A stretch of 47,486 bases of DNA from Lachnospiraceae bacterium (GTDB taxonomy: Bacteria > Bacillota > Clostridia > Lachnospirales > Lachnospiraceae): positions 1 through 47,486 of the forward strand of contig JAEETA010000019.1 of the NCBI GenBank assembly GCA_016286555.1, given 5' to 3'. Made by a program: the position numbers and the translations under genes. Below, in pieces: positions 1 through 7,741 of the stretch; the stretch's first letter is position 1, and each line of letters starts with the position of its first letter. A model generated the notes under the pieces. That model was not told the origin of the DNA. It was given only the letters and a program-made list of their open reading frames with translations, and did no database searches.

Positions 1-130
<130 letters not shown>

Positions 131-309
131 AGTGTTTGAACCTCGCCAGTTAAAACTGGCTTCCGAAACTTTACTGTTTCTAGGTTGTGTTTGTTCTCTG
201 AAATTTTTCTCGATGCATTCTCCTCAGAGGGGAAGATGCATCATGGAATTTTCAGGGATGCATTACTATTTAATTATCAAGGTGCTCGTTGCTCTCGTTT
301 TTCGCGACA

Positions 310-346
310 GCTTTATTAAGATATCACAGCGCGAACTCGATGTCAA
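310..346 (-). promoter_or_regulatory. rRNA operon promoter (sigma-A type)
   Basis: On the minus strand TTGACA (346-341), a 17-nt spacer and TATCTT (323-318) form a near-consensus housekeeping promoter. Transcription would start near 310 and give a leader of about 180 nt before the 16S rRNA. The leader (about 131-310) carries AT-rich sequence and short inverted repeats, as expected for rRNA processing; I see no gene in it. Confidence 0.85.
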
Positions 347-373
347 CAACTTTTTTATTTTTTTCTTGCGAAT

Positions 374-400
374 AAAAAAGAGCCTCTCAGGGGAGGTCTC
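374..400 (-). terminator. Terminator of tRNA-Ser
   Basis: On the minus strand GAGACCTC and GAGGCTC (400-380) fold into a GC-rich stem with one bulged A, followed by six T. It lies 16 nt past the tRNA-Ser 3' end and just before the rRNA promoter, so it insulates the two transcription units. Confidence 0.8.
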
Positions 401-415
401 CTTCTATCGTAAGAA

Positions 416-503
416 CGGAGAAAGAGGGATTTGAACCCTCGCGCCGGTTACCCGACCTACACCCTTAGCAGGGGCGCCTCTTCAGCCTCTTGAGTATTTC
501 TCC
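416..503 (-). tRNA. tRNA-Ser(GCU)
   Basis: A complete class II tRNA of 88 nt. The acceptor stem GGAGAAA (503-497) pairs with TTTCTCC (423-417), with discriminator G at 416. The anticodon loop CTGCTAA presents GCU; a long variable arm and the T-loop GGTTCAAATCC are present. The CCA end is not encoded. The gene has its own promoter (557-585) and terminator (374-400). Confidence 0.95.
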
Positions 504-556
504 ATAGCCTGATCAGAACCACTACCAATTTGTTTGCATCATACGACGCAAGAGAT

Positions 557-585
557 ATTCTACCTATCTTGCGGCACTTTGTCAA
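557..585 (-). promoter_or_regulatory. tRNA-Ser promoter
   Basis: On the minus strand TTGACA (585-580), a 17-nt spacer and TAGAAT (562-557). The start site would be near 550, leaving a 5' leader of about 45 nt to be removed before the tRNA at 503. Confidence 0.85.
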
Positions 586-637
586 ACAAAAAAATCACGG
601 AATTGCACATTTTTCATATCTTGTGAATCATAACAGA

Positions 638-713
638 AACGGACACCATATCTTGTGTCTTCTTCTCCCCGGTAGGAGATTTATATAGAAGAAACGCAAG
701 ACAGGTGTCCGCT
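638..713 (-). terminator. Long hairpin closing the hflK-hflC operon
   Basis: An interrupted inverted repeat of about 76 nt lies just past the hflC stop. Outer arms are ACGGACACC (639-647) and GGTGTCCGC (704-712), with further pairing between TCTTGTGT and ACGCAAGA and between CTTCT and AGAAG. On the minus strand it is followed by TTTCTGTT rather than a solid T tract, so the call as terminator is reasonable but not certain. Much longer than the other terminators in the window. Confidence 0.55.
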
Positions 714-730
714 GTTTATTCATCAATACA

Positions 731-1750
731 TCAATACTTTCCGTAGAAAATGCCTGTGATGGGAGAATCCTCAGAGAGGATCACGGTCTTCTGACCGCCC
801 CTCATACTGCTCTTCAGCGCATCCAGGGCGCGGACAAAGGAATAGAAGTCAGCACGCTCGGGATCATTGTAGGCGTCGGAAAGGATGGACATGTACTCCG
901 CTTCGCCCTCGGCAATGATGGCTTCCGCCTTCGCCTGGGCATTGGAGATCATGATGGACACTTCTCTGTCGGTGGTGTTCTCGATGATCTGCGCCTGCGC
1001 CTGACCTTCCGCAGCGTACTGTGCAGCGATGTTCTCGCGCTCGGAAATCATGCGGGTGTAGACTGCCTGCTTGTTGTCATCGGGCAGATCCAGCTTCTTT
1101 ACGTCCACGGTGACGATATCGATGCCGTACTGGGACTCGATATCCGCGATGTGGTTCATGATCTCTTCGGTCAGAGAGGTGATCTCCACCACCTGCTTCT
1201 CCTCACCGGAGACATCCAGGTCATTGCCGCCCGTTTCGTTATCCGGGATGACGGTGACGGTCATCTTGCCGTCGCGGCTCAAGATAACCGCATCCTGGGT
1301 CATGTTGGAGATGGTATTCTTGGTAGCATTGTAAACGATGGTATCGATTCTGCCCTCTGCATTGCCCACGGAACCGCTGAGGGTCTGGGCAAACTTCAGA
1401 GGATCCGTCACTCTCCAGAGCACGTAGCTGTCCACGATCATGGTCTTCTTATCGGAAGTGATGACATCCGATGCGGGAAGGTCATAGATCAGGAGCTCCT
1501 TGGGAACGGTATCCACGGTCTCGATAAAGGGAACCTTGAAACTGATGCCCGCTTCGGTAATGACTCTCTGAACCTTACCGAACTGGCGGACCAGCTTGTA
1601 CTGGTTTGCGTAGGTGATGATCAGGCAGGAGCGCAACACGATCAGTGCCAGCACTACCAGGATCACCAAAACGGGGAATTTCTTCCCCCCGGCTTTCTTC
1701 CCGTTCTTTACGGGGTTGCCGTTGGAATCAAAATGTTCAGTATTACCCAT
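731..1750 (-). CDS. hflC: SPFH/prohibitin-family protein HflC
   Basis: Membrane-anchored SPFH (band 7) protein, 339 aa. Members of this family form large oligomeric assemblies with HflK that, in E. coli, surround and modulate the FtsH protease; that role here is inferred from family. A cytoplasmic N-terminus is followed by one membrane segment (about residues 25-45), then the SPFH core and a coiled-coil rich in Ala, Glu and Gln (about 230-310). The start at 1750 is chosen because the SPFH family pattern begins just after it and the purine-rich GGGGGAGGG lies upstream; a longer open frame back to 1852 overlaps hflK and looks spurious. hflK ends one base before this ATG, so the pair is translationally linked. 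Confidence 0.9.
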   Translation of the reverse strand: MGNTEHFDSNGNPVKNGKKAGGKKFPVLVILVVLALIVLRSCLIITYANQYKLVRQFGKVQRVITEAGISFKVPFIETVDTVPKELLIYDLPASDVITSDKKTMIVDSYVLWRVTDPLKFAQTLSGSVGNAEGRIDTIVYNATKNTISNMTQDAVILSRDGKMTVTVIPDNETGGNDLDVSGEEKQVVEITSLTEEIMNHIADIESQYGIDIVTVDVKKLDLPDDNKQAVYTRMISERENIAAQYAAEGQAQAQIIENTTDREVSIMISNAQAKAEAIIAEGEAEYMSILSDAYNDPERADFYSFVRALDALKSSMRGGQKTVILSEDSPITGIFYGKY

Positions 1751-1751
1751 T

Positions 1752-2729
1752 TTATTCACCCTCCCCCGTGTAGTTTTCAGTGTTGTAGTCGTTCGTCGTG
1801 ATCTCTCCCGTAAAGCTGTCCAGAGGAAGTACGGTCTCCATGGTACCGTCACTGTTCTGGATCACGATCTTCAGAGAAGGAAGAACGTCTTCCATTGCCT
1901 CATAGAACATTCTCTTCTTGGTCACTTCGGGGAACTTCACATACTCCGCATACATAGAGTTGAAACGGGCCACCTGTCCGTTGGCCTCGTTGATACGCTC
2001 CTGCTTGCTGGCCTCTGCCTCCTGCAGGATACGGTCCACCTGGGCCTCAGCTGCGGGAATCTGCTCGTTACGATACTTATTGGCGTTGTTGACGGAGGTT
2101 TCCTTGCCCTGCTTTGCAGTCTCCACATCCTTAAATGCGTCGCTGACCTCCACTGTGGGGGGCTCCGCATCCTGAATGGTGATATTCACCAGCTGGATAC
2201 CGATGTCATAATCTTCCAGCTTATCCAGGATCATCTGCTTGATGTTGGACTGGATCTCGTTCTTACCGGTGGTCAGCACGCTGTCCACGGAGTAGGAACC
2301 GATAGTGGTACGGATGCAGTTTTGGGCCACATTCCGCAGAATCACTTCGGGGCTCTCGGATGCGTACAGCGCCTTCACAGGATCCGTCACACGGTACTCC
2401 GCATAGAAATCCACATGCAGGAAATTGTAGTCGGAAGTGATCATCATGGCTTCCTCGGTGTCACCTGTGGAAGTATAGCCGATGCTGAAGCCGCGGATGG
2501 TGGTGTTGACCTTCTCCACGGTCTGGATCAGCGGGATCTTAAAGTGCAGACCCGCAGTGGTAACTGCCTTGGGAGAACCCAGGGTGCAGACCACGGCCTG
2601 TTCCTCTTCCCGAATGGAATAGAAGGAACTGAAGATCAGCGCCAGAAGCACGATCACCAACAGGGAAATCCCTATGGCCTTCCCGGCCTTGCCGGCATCG
2701 CTGATCTCGATGGTTTTCTTTACTTTCAT
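1752..2729 (-). CDS. hflK: SPFH/prohibitin-family protein HflK
   Basis: Partner of HflC, 325 aa. Short cytoplasmic N-terminus, one membrane segment (about 18-38), an SPFH domain starting at 'REEEQAVV', and a long C-terminal helix with alternating charged residues and Ala (about 190-275), ending in an acidic Asn/Thr-rich tail. The start at 2729 has AAGGAGGAG upstream; the open frame continues to 2798 but that part overlaps fumarase beta. It is downstream of the fumarase genes with only 7 nt between, so co-transcription is very likely. Compared with proteobacterial HflK it lacks the long Gly/Pro-rich N-terminus. HflK and HflC are alike, and which is which rests on gene order and length. Confidence 0.87.
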   Translation of the reverse strand: MKVKKTIEISDAGKAGKAIGISLLVIVLLALIFSSFYSIREEEQAVVCTLGSPKAVTTAGLHFKIPLIQTVEKVNTTIRGFSIGYTSTGDTEEAMMITSDYNFLHVDFYAEYRVTDPVKALYASESPEVILRNVAQNCIRTTIGSYSVDSVLTTGKNEIQSNIKQMILDKLEDYDIGIQLVNITIQDAEPPTVEVSDAFKDVETAKQGKETSVNNANKYRNEQIPAAEAQVDRILQEAEASKQERINEANGQVARFNSMYAEYVKFPEVTKKRMFYEAMEDVLPSLKIVIQNSDGTMETVLPLDSFTGEITTNDYNTENYTGEGE

Positions 2730-2736
2730 GAATTCT

Positions 2737-3291
2737 TTACTCCTCCTTACTGTATTGCTCCAGGGCAATATCGTAGAGATTGTTGCCCTTGCTGTCAATG
2801 ACGACGATCACGGGGAACTCCTCCACCGTGAGCTCACGGATGGCCTCCGTACCCAGGTCCTCGTAGGCGATGACCTTCGAAGATGTGATGGATTTGGAAA
2901 GCAGAGCTCCGGCGCCTCCCACGGCGGCAAAATACACGCAGCCGTTGCGGATGATGGCCTGCCTTACTTCCTCGCTGCGGCGTCCCTTGCCCACCATTCC
3001 TTTCAGTCCCAGATCCAACAGCTCCGGCGCGTACTTATCCATACGACTGGCGGTGGTGGGGCCTGCAGATCCGATGGGTCTGCCCTCTCTGGCAGGAGAA
3101 GGTCCCATATAATAAATGAAGTTCCCCTCCAGGGGCATAGGCAGTTCCTCTCCCGCACGCAGCGCCTCATACATGCGCTTGTGGGCCGCATCTCTGGCGG
3201 TGTAGAGGGTTCCGGTCAAATAGACATAGTCCCCTGCCTGCAATGATAAAAGATCCTGTTCCCCCATGGGAACCTTCAGATGACGATCCAT
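2737..3291 (-). CDS. fumB: Fumarate hydratase class I, beta subunit
   Basis: Beta (C-terminal) half of a two-subunit, iron-sulfur, class I fumarase/tartrate dehydratase, 184 aa. With the alpha subunit it interconverts fumarate and malate in the cytoplasm. The segment 'GPTTASRMDKYAPELLD' and the later 'GGAGALLSKSI' are typical of the family. I place the start at 3291 because GGAGG sits 5 nt upstream; the reading frame is open to 3372 but that extension overlaps the alpha gene. It follows the alpha gene after 41 nt. The two-gene form is usual in Firmicutes and archaea, while enterobacterial FumA is a single fused chain. Tartrate dehydratase is the main alternative. Confidence 0.9.
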   Translation of the reverse strand: MDRHLKVPMGEQDLLSLQAGDYVYLTGTLYTARDAAHKRMYEALRAGEELPMPLEGNFIYYMGPSPAREGRPIGSAGPTTASRMDKYAPELLDLGLKGMVGKGRRSEEVRQAIIRNGCVYFAAVGGAGALLSKSITSSKVIAYEDLGTEAIRELTVEEFPVIVVIDSKGNNLYDIALEQYSKEE

Positions 3292-3332
3292 TCTGTCCTC
3301 CATGCCGCGCAGAGCGGCTCGGTTCAAAAACT

Positions 3333-4175
3333 TTACAGCACTCTCACCGCATGACGGTTCACATGGCAGCATATGTTGACCGCCACAGGAAGTCCCGCGA
3401 TATGGGTGGGATAGGTTTCGATGTTCACGGCAAGTGCGGTGGTGCTGCCACCCAATCCCCCGGGACCGATACCGGAACGATTGATCCGCTCCAGGAGTTC
3501 CTCCTCCATGGCACTGTAATAGGGATCGGAAGCCTTTTGATCTACAGGTCTGGTCAATGCCTTTTTCGCCAGCAGTGCCGCTTTTTCAAAGGTTCCGCCG
3601 ATGCCGACTCCCACCACCATGGGCGGGCAAGCATTGGGGCCCGCGTCCCGAACGGCGGTCAAAATGGCATTCTTCACGCCTTCCGCACCGTCTGCCGGCT
3701 TAAGCATAAAGATGCGGCTCATATTCTCGCTTCCGAAACCCTTGGGAGCGATGGTGATCTTCACCTCATCTCCGGGCACGATCTGATAATGGATCACGGC
3801 CGGGGTATTGTCCCCGGTATTTACCCGGTCCAGGGGATCCCGTACCACGGATTTGCGCAGGAATCCCTCGGTGTATCCCCGCCGGACGCCTTCGTGAATG
3901 GCATCCTCCAGAGATCCGCCCTCGAAATGAACTTCCTGTCCGATCTCAACAAAAATGACCGCCATTCCGGTATCCTGACAGATCGGAATGTGGTCTTCTC
4001 CCGCAATCTCGAGATTTTGTTTGAGCTGACCCAACACCTGTTTTCCGAGGGGAGCGATCTCGCTCTCCTCGGCATGGTTCAGGGCTGCTTTCATATCATC
4101 CGTTAAAAAGTGGTTTGCTTCAATGCACATTGCGGCGACGGCATCCGTCACCGCACTCGTCTGAATCGTTTTCAT
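3333..4175 (-). CDS. fumA: Fumarate hydratase class I, alpha subunit
   Basis: Alpha subunit of class I fumarase/tartrate dehydratase, 280 aa, full length. It carries the oxygen-labile 4Fe-4S cluster that activates substrate. Three conserved cysteines are visible: in 'PICQDTG', in 'GPNACPPMVVGVGIGG', and in 'NICCHVNRH' near the C-terminus. The 'GPGGLGGSTTAL' motif is also present. The ATG at 4175 lies 3 nt after the HIT gene stop, which points to coupled translation. An oxygen-sensitive enzyme of this type fits an anaerobe making or using fumarate. Substrate (fumarate or tartrate) cannot be settled from sequence alone. Confidence 0.93.
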   Translation of the reverse strand: MKTIQTSAVTDAVAAMCIEANHFLTDDMKAALNHAEESEIAPLGKQVLGQLKQNLEIAGEDHIPICQDTGMAVIFVEIGQEVHFEGGSLEDAIHEGVRRGYTEGFLRKSVVRDPLDRVNTGDNTPAVIHYQIVPGDEVKITIAPKGFGSENMSRIFMLKPADGAEGVKNAILTAVRDAGPNACPPMVVGVGIGGTFEKAALLAKKALTRPVDQKASDPYYSAMEEELLERINRSGIGPGGLGGSTTALAVNIETYPTHIAGLPVAVNICCHVNRHAVRVL

Positions 4176-4178
4176 CTC

Positions 4179-4586
4179 TTATCCCTTGATCTTCTTAACG
4201 ATCTCCTGCTGCTCCTCGGCAGTGACATAGCCGGGCTCCCAGCCGATCTTCTGGCCGTCGCCTGCGTATCTGGGGATCAGATGCATGTGGAAATGCATCA
4301 CGGTCTGGCCTGCTGCCTCACCATTGTTCTGCACTACATTCAGGCCGTCTGCATGCATCTTTTCCATCAGAACGGGAGCCAGCTTCTTTGCCAGCTGCAT
4401 TGCCTTTGCTGCGGTATCCTCATCCAGCTCCATCAGGTTTGCCGCATGCTTCTTGGGAAGGATCAGGCTGTGGCCTCTGGTAGCGGGGCCCGCATCCAGG
4501 ATCACGTTGAACAGATCATCCTCATAAATGGAATTGGTGGGGATCACGCCGTTCGCCAGCTTACAGAAAATGCAATCTTCGTTCAT
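4179..4586 (-). CDS. HIT-family protein (Hint-type nucleotide hydrolase)
   Basis: Histidine-triad protein of 135 aa, the usual size. The catalytic HxHxH motif is 'HFHMHLIP', preceded by 'NNGEAAGQTV', which is typical of the Hint branch that hydrolyses purine nucleoside phosphoramidates. The N-terminal 'CIFCK' supplies a CxxC pair seen in zinc-binding members. The start at 4586 has AGAAGGAGG upstream and its ATG overlaps the TGA of the preceding gene (ATGA). The physiological substrate is unknown for most bacterial members, and its place in a fumarase operon does not explain it. Confidence 0.93.
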   Translation of the reverse strand: MNEDCIFCKLANGVIPTNSIYEDDLFNVILDAGPATRGHSLILPKKHAANLMELDEDTAAKAMQLAKKLAPVLMEKMHADGLNVVQNNGEAAGQTVMHFHMHLIPRYAGDGQKIGWEPGYVTAEEQQEIVKKIKG

Positions 4587-5593
4587 CTTGCGCCTCCTTC
4601 TGCTAAAAAGGGAAGAACCTGGTCCAGGCCGCACAGAATGCGGAAGTCTCCCTTCATTTTATCCATCTCGCCGGACATGAATGCTCTCTGGAAAGTCATG
4701 CGTCCGTCCACGATGCTGTCCATCACGGCACGGTTCATCTGCATTTCCACATCCGCTTTTTCGATGCTTCCGTACTCCGCCGTCAGCTGGGTACCGGAGA
4801 CTTTGATGATAAGCTTCTGCTTTTTCTCCTCCAGGGTGATGGCGTAGGTTCCGGACACGCCGGGCTGGGGCTTGAATGCCTTGCGGATCTCGCTGAGGTA
4901 TTCCTCTTCACTGCCCGCCACCTCGCTGTCCAGCTTATCCTTATAAAAATGGGTCAGGTCCAGAATGTCTTCCTTCTGGGTCTGCACATAGTTCTCATCC
5001 GATACATATTCCGAAAGCTGCTCGGACTCCTGAGGGGAGAGATTACTTCCCGCAGGCAGGCTTCCGCGACGGATCACCTGGTTGCTGGCCGGGAAGGAAA
5101 TCTGCTTCTGATTCACGGCGCGGTACAGATCCTCCGCTTTCTTCTCGATGAGGAGCTTCAGCCGCTCGTTCATCTCCAGCTCTGCAGGATTCTGGAAATA
5201 TCCGGACAGGCCCTCCACTTTACGGCCGCCCAGGATCTCCCAGGCAGTCTCCAGATCGGAGATGGCCTCCCGCTCGCCGTAGGTTTTGGCGATCACCACG
5301 GGCATCATGTAGATCCCGGCGATCTTCTCCTTGTCACCGAATTGCCAGCAGGCATCCAGGAACTGGGCCATGTATCCGCCGTAGCCGTACCACTCCACCG
5401 TGGCCGCCAGCACAATGGCGTCCGCATCCTTCAGGGTCTGGGGAAGGGTGGGAATGGTGCTCTTGTATTCATAAAGATTGTAGCGATGGACGCTGACGCG
5501 AAGCTCATCCAGCACTTTCTGGATCTGTTCCAGCACCACCAGGGTGGAATCGTCGATCAGTCCTCTGCCACCGTAATAGATGTTGATATTCAC
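4583..5593 (-). CDS. Flavodoxin-like protein with C-terminal SCP2-type domain
   Basis: 336 aa, starting with GTG at 5593 (GGAG about 10 nt upstream). Residues 1-170 resemble flavodoxin/NADPH-dependent FMN reductase folds: beta-alpha repeats, 'ATVEWYGYGGYMAQFLDAC' where an FMN-binding loop is expected, and 'AKTYGEREAI'. The middle is a charged linker, and residues about 225-336 look like an SCP2 sterol-carrier-like domain ('MSGEMDKMKGDFRILCGLDQ'). First gene of the unit that continues with HIT, fumarase and HflKC; its stop overlaps the HIT start by 4 nt. The likely role is a redox or lipid-linked flavoprotein; no substrate can be named. Confidence 0.75.
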   Translation of the reverse strand: MNINIYYGGRGLIDDSTLVVLEQIQKVLDELRVSVHRYNLYEYKSTIPTLPQTLKDADAIVLAATVEWYGYGGYMAQFLDACWQFGDKEKIAGIYMMPVVIAKTYGEREAISDLETAWEILGGRKVEGLSGYFQNPAELEMNERLKLLIEKKAEDLYRAVNQKQISFPASNQVIRRGSLPAGSNLSPQESEQLSEYVSDENYVQTQKEDILDLTHFYKDKLDSEVAGSEEEYLSEIRKAFKPQPGVSGTYAITLEEKKQKLIIKVSGTQLTAEYGSIEKADVEMQMNRAVMDSIVDGRMTFQRAFMSGEMDKMKGDFRILCGLDQVLPFLAEGGAR

Positions 5594-5664
5594 GAAAAAA
5601 CGTCTCCTCTCTGCGGAAAACCATTTAACATAGATATCCCTAACATTCTATCACAAACTAAGCC

Positions 5665-6873
5665 TTACCGAAAGTACAATACAGTGGCTCCCAGGCGCAG
5701 TTCATCCTCGGGATGGAGCTGCTTTTTCTCATAGGGTGCCAGACGGATCCCGTTTTTGAAGGTTCCGTTGGTGGAATTCAGGTCTTCCAGGTAATAAGAG
5801 CCCTCCACGTGCTCGATCCGGGCATGCATCCGGCTGACGGAAGGATCGGAGATGGGCACATCTGCGTCACCACTGCGCTTGCCGATCACACAGCCGTCCT
5901 CCCGGAGGATGCAGATCACCTTTCCACTCTCGTCAAAGATCCTGCGAATGGGGTCCTTGCGCTCTGCCACCGTTTCCATGTAGACGGTCTGCACCTCAGC
6001 ACGGGGCACCTCCTCTTCTTCCTCTTCGTAATCCGTAGCTTCCGCCACCGCCATCCCTTCGGCCAGCATCATATTTGCCTCCTGATAGCGTTCTCTTACA
6101 TCCCGGTTCTTTTTACGGGAGGAATCCAGAAACGCAAGCAATCCTTTTCGCTCCCTGGGAGATTCCTCTTCTTCCCCGGGGCGCTCTCTTTCTGCGGCTT
6201 CCACTGCTGCCTCCTCCAGATCCTCCCACAGATCTTCGGGGAATGCTTCACTGATATCCGCCTTCTTCCCGGCGGATACGGTGCTTCGCACGGTCACGGG
6301 CTTCGGCTCTGCCGCAGGGGTCTCCTTTTCCAAAGCCTTTACATCCTCGTAGATCTGGGCCTGAAGGTACACATCTCCCACCTGATCATACTGCTCGTAG
6401 ATCCGGTAGATCACACTGATGAGGGCTTCATCCTCGTAATCCGCCCGTTCCACCATAAAATCCAACAGTTTTTGAAATCCGTTGTCCCCCTCAAAATAGG
6501 GTACATACAGGAACTCGAATGCGTTTTCTCCCAGATTCTGGTAGATCTTCTCCGGGAACCAGATCAGATTCTTTTCATCCAGCAGAAATCTGCGCATCTC
6601 CAACCGGATCTTCCGGAAGTTCCAGATAAAATCCATAAGCCACTTTCTGTCGAGATTTTTCTTGCGATAGATCTGGGAAAGGGCCTGTTTGGAAGAAATA
6701 TCATAATACAAAAACGCATCTCCGTTGATGTATCGCAGGCTCATGGGCAGGAGTCCCGTGATCCCTCCTCTGCACGCAATGCAGTATTGATACCGCATTT
6801 CCTCAGGCTTCTCCTCCAGCTTCAGTCTTTCGTAATTACATTGCAAACTCTTGATAAATTCCGTTTCCAGCAT
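5665..6873 (-). CDS. DUF6382 and FHA domain protein of the Tad locus
   Basis: 402 aa. The N-terminal 170 residues match my recollection of the DUF6382 family found with clostridial Tad genes. A charged, Glu-rich linker (about 170-300) leads to a C-terminal FHA domain (about 310-402) with the expected signatures GKRS, 'SVSRMHARI' and 'LNSTNGTFKNG', so the phosphothreonine-binding residues are intact. FHA domains read Ser/Thr phosphorylation; here it may link a kinase signal to pilus assembly. Last gene of the Tad operon, 10 nt after the TadE-like gene stop. The ATG at 6873 follows AAGGAGG. No convincing terminator is seen in the 70 nt before the next unit. Confidence 0.85.
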   Translation of the reverse strand: MLETEFIKSLQCNYERLKLEEKPEEMRYQYCIACRGGITGLLPMSLRYINGDAFLYYDISSKQALSQIYRKKNLDRKWLMDFIWNFRKIRLEMRRFLLDEKNLIWFPEKIYQNLGENAFEFLYVPYFEGDNGFQKLLDFMVERADYEDEALISVIYRIYEQYDQVGDVYLQAQIYEDVKALEKETPAAEPKPVTVRSTVSAGKKADISEAFPEDLWEDLEEAAVEAAERERPGEEEESPRERKGLLAFLDSSRKKNRDVRERYQEANMMLAEGMAVAEATDYEEEEEEVPRAEVQTVYMETVAERKDPIRRIFDESGKVICILREDGCVIGKRSGDADVPISDPSVSRMHARIEHVEGSYYLEDLNSTNGTFKNGIRLAPYEKKQLHPEDELRLGATVLYFR

Positions 6874-6883
6874 ACCTTCCTCC

Positions 6884-7402
6884 TTAATCTTTATGTGCTG
6901 CTTTTGATATTTTCCGGTACAGTCGTACCATAACCGCTTCCCGGTGGGGATAGATTCCGTAGTGAGCCGAAGCAGAGAGTTTCGGATCCCGCCCGGGAAG
7001 AATGAGTTCCATCATCGGAAATGAAATGGATCCTTCGCATTCTCCCATCACCTTTCCGTAGCGATATTCCAGTCTTGCAGTGTCCTGCCATCCGAAATAT
7101 TTGTCAAAATAGCGCCTCTCCCAGTATTCCACTCCGTCCCGGGCCCGCTCCTCCGGCGTAACAAAGTCCTCATTGGCCACCCGAAAAACCACACCGCCCA
7201 GATCCTGGTTCATCAATGTTCTGTCGTAAACATAGAACCACAAATACATAGTCAGAAAGACGGCTCCCAGGATCAGGGGCATCAGAAGTGTTGCTTCTAC
7301 CGTAAAATAAGCAGGCTGAGACCATACCCTGCTGCCAGAAAAGGCAGAAAAGGGATGGTACTTTTTTTCGTAAGCCGCTTCACGGCCAGACCGCCGATGC
7401 AA
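6884..7402 (-). CDS. TadE-like pseudopilin without a recognisable start codon
   Basis: The reading frame encodes a TadE-type minor pilin: the type III signal-like motif 'AYFTVEATLLMPLILGAVF' (A, then Glu at +5, then a hydrophobic helix) followed by about 110 residues with a Tyr/Arg-rich tail. The stop is at 6884. No ATG or GTG occurs in frame between the upstream frame at 7711 and the hydrophobic helix; the only possible initiator is a TTG at 7402 with no ribosome binding site, which I use as a provisional end. The true N-terminus probably lies nearer 7320. The gene overlaps the 3' end of the prepilin peptidase in the -1 frame and an A7 run lies in the overlap. A sequencing indel, an unusual start, or frameshifting are all possible. 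Confidence 0.6.
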   Translation of the reverse strand: MHRRSGREAAYEKKYHPFSAFSGSRVWSQPAYFTVEATLLMPLILGAVFLTMYLWFYVYDRTLMNQDLGGVVFRVANEDFVTPEERARDGVEYWERRYFDKYFGWQDTARLEYRYGKVMGECEGSISFPMMELILPGRDPKLSASAHYGIYPHREAVMVRLYRKISKAAHKD

Positions 7403-7716
7403 AACAGTGCGCTGCACAGGCTCGCCAGGCACAGCACCGCCAATGCTCCCGTAACGGAAAGAGTGGTGCCCAGCTCCGCCATGAGGATTCCGTCTCCGTA
7501 TCCCACCTTTCCCGTGGACCAGGCCAAAAACAGGAGCAGGACCCCGGGCAGTGTTCCCAGCAGCGCCGCCACCAGCGCATTCATTCCGGTACTTCTCACT
7601 CCTTCCGCCATTTGCCAGAGGGCCGGGATTCCTCCCGCCAGCAACAGAGGCAGCGGCACCGTCTTCGTGCGGATGTCCCAGATGCTTAATGTTGTTAAAT
7701 ATACACCCCATACCAT
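7297..7716 (-). CDS. Prepilin peptidase, A24 family (second in Tad locus)
   Basis: Small integral-membrane aspartyl protease of 139 aa. Both catalytic aspartates of A24 peptidases are visible: 'IWDIRTKTVPLPLL' after the first helix and the 'GYGDG' (GxGD) motif near residue 70. It lacks the cytoplasmic methylase domain of PilD, as in TadV/CpaA. It should cut the leader from Flp and TadE-like proteins at the inner face of the membrane. The ATG at 7716 follows GGGAGG; the open frame runs back to 7959 but overlaps the previous gene. It is the second such peptidase in this operon (the other is at 14897-15400). Its end overlaps the TadE-like frame. Confidence 0.88.
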   Translation of the reverse strand: MVWGVYLTTLSIWDIRTKTVPLPLLLAGGIPALWQMAEGVRSTGMNALVAALLGTLPGVLLLFLAWSTGKVGYGDGILMAELGTTLSVTGALAVLCLASLCSALFCIGGLAVKRLTKKSTIPFLPFLAAGYGLSLLILR

Positions 7717-7741
7717 TGTTTCCTCCCTTCGCGCTCCCGGG

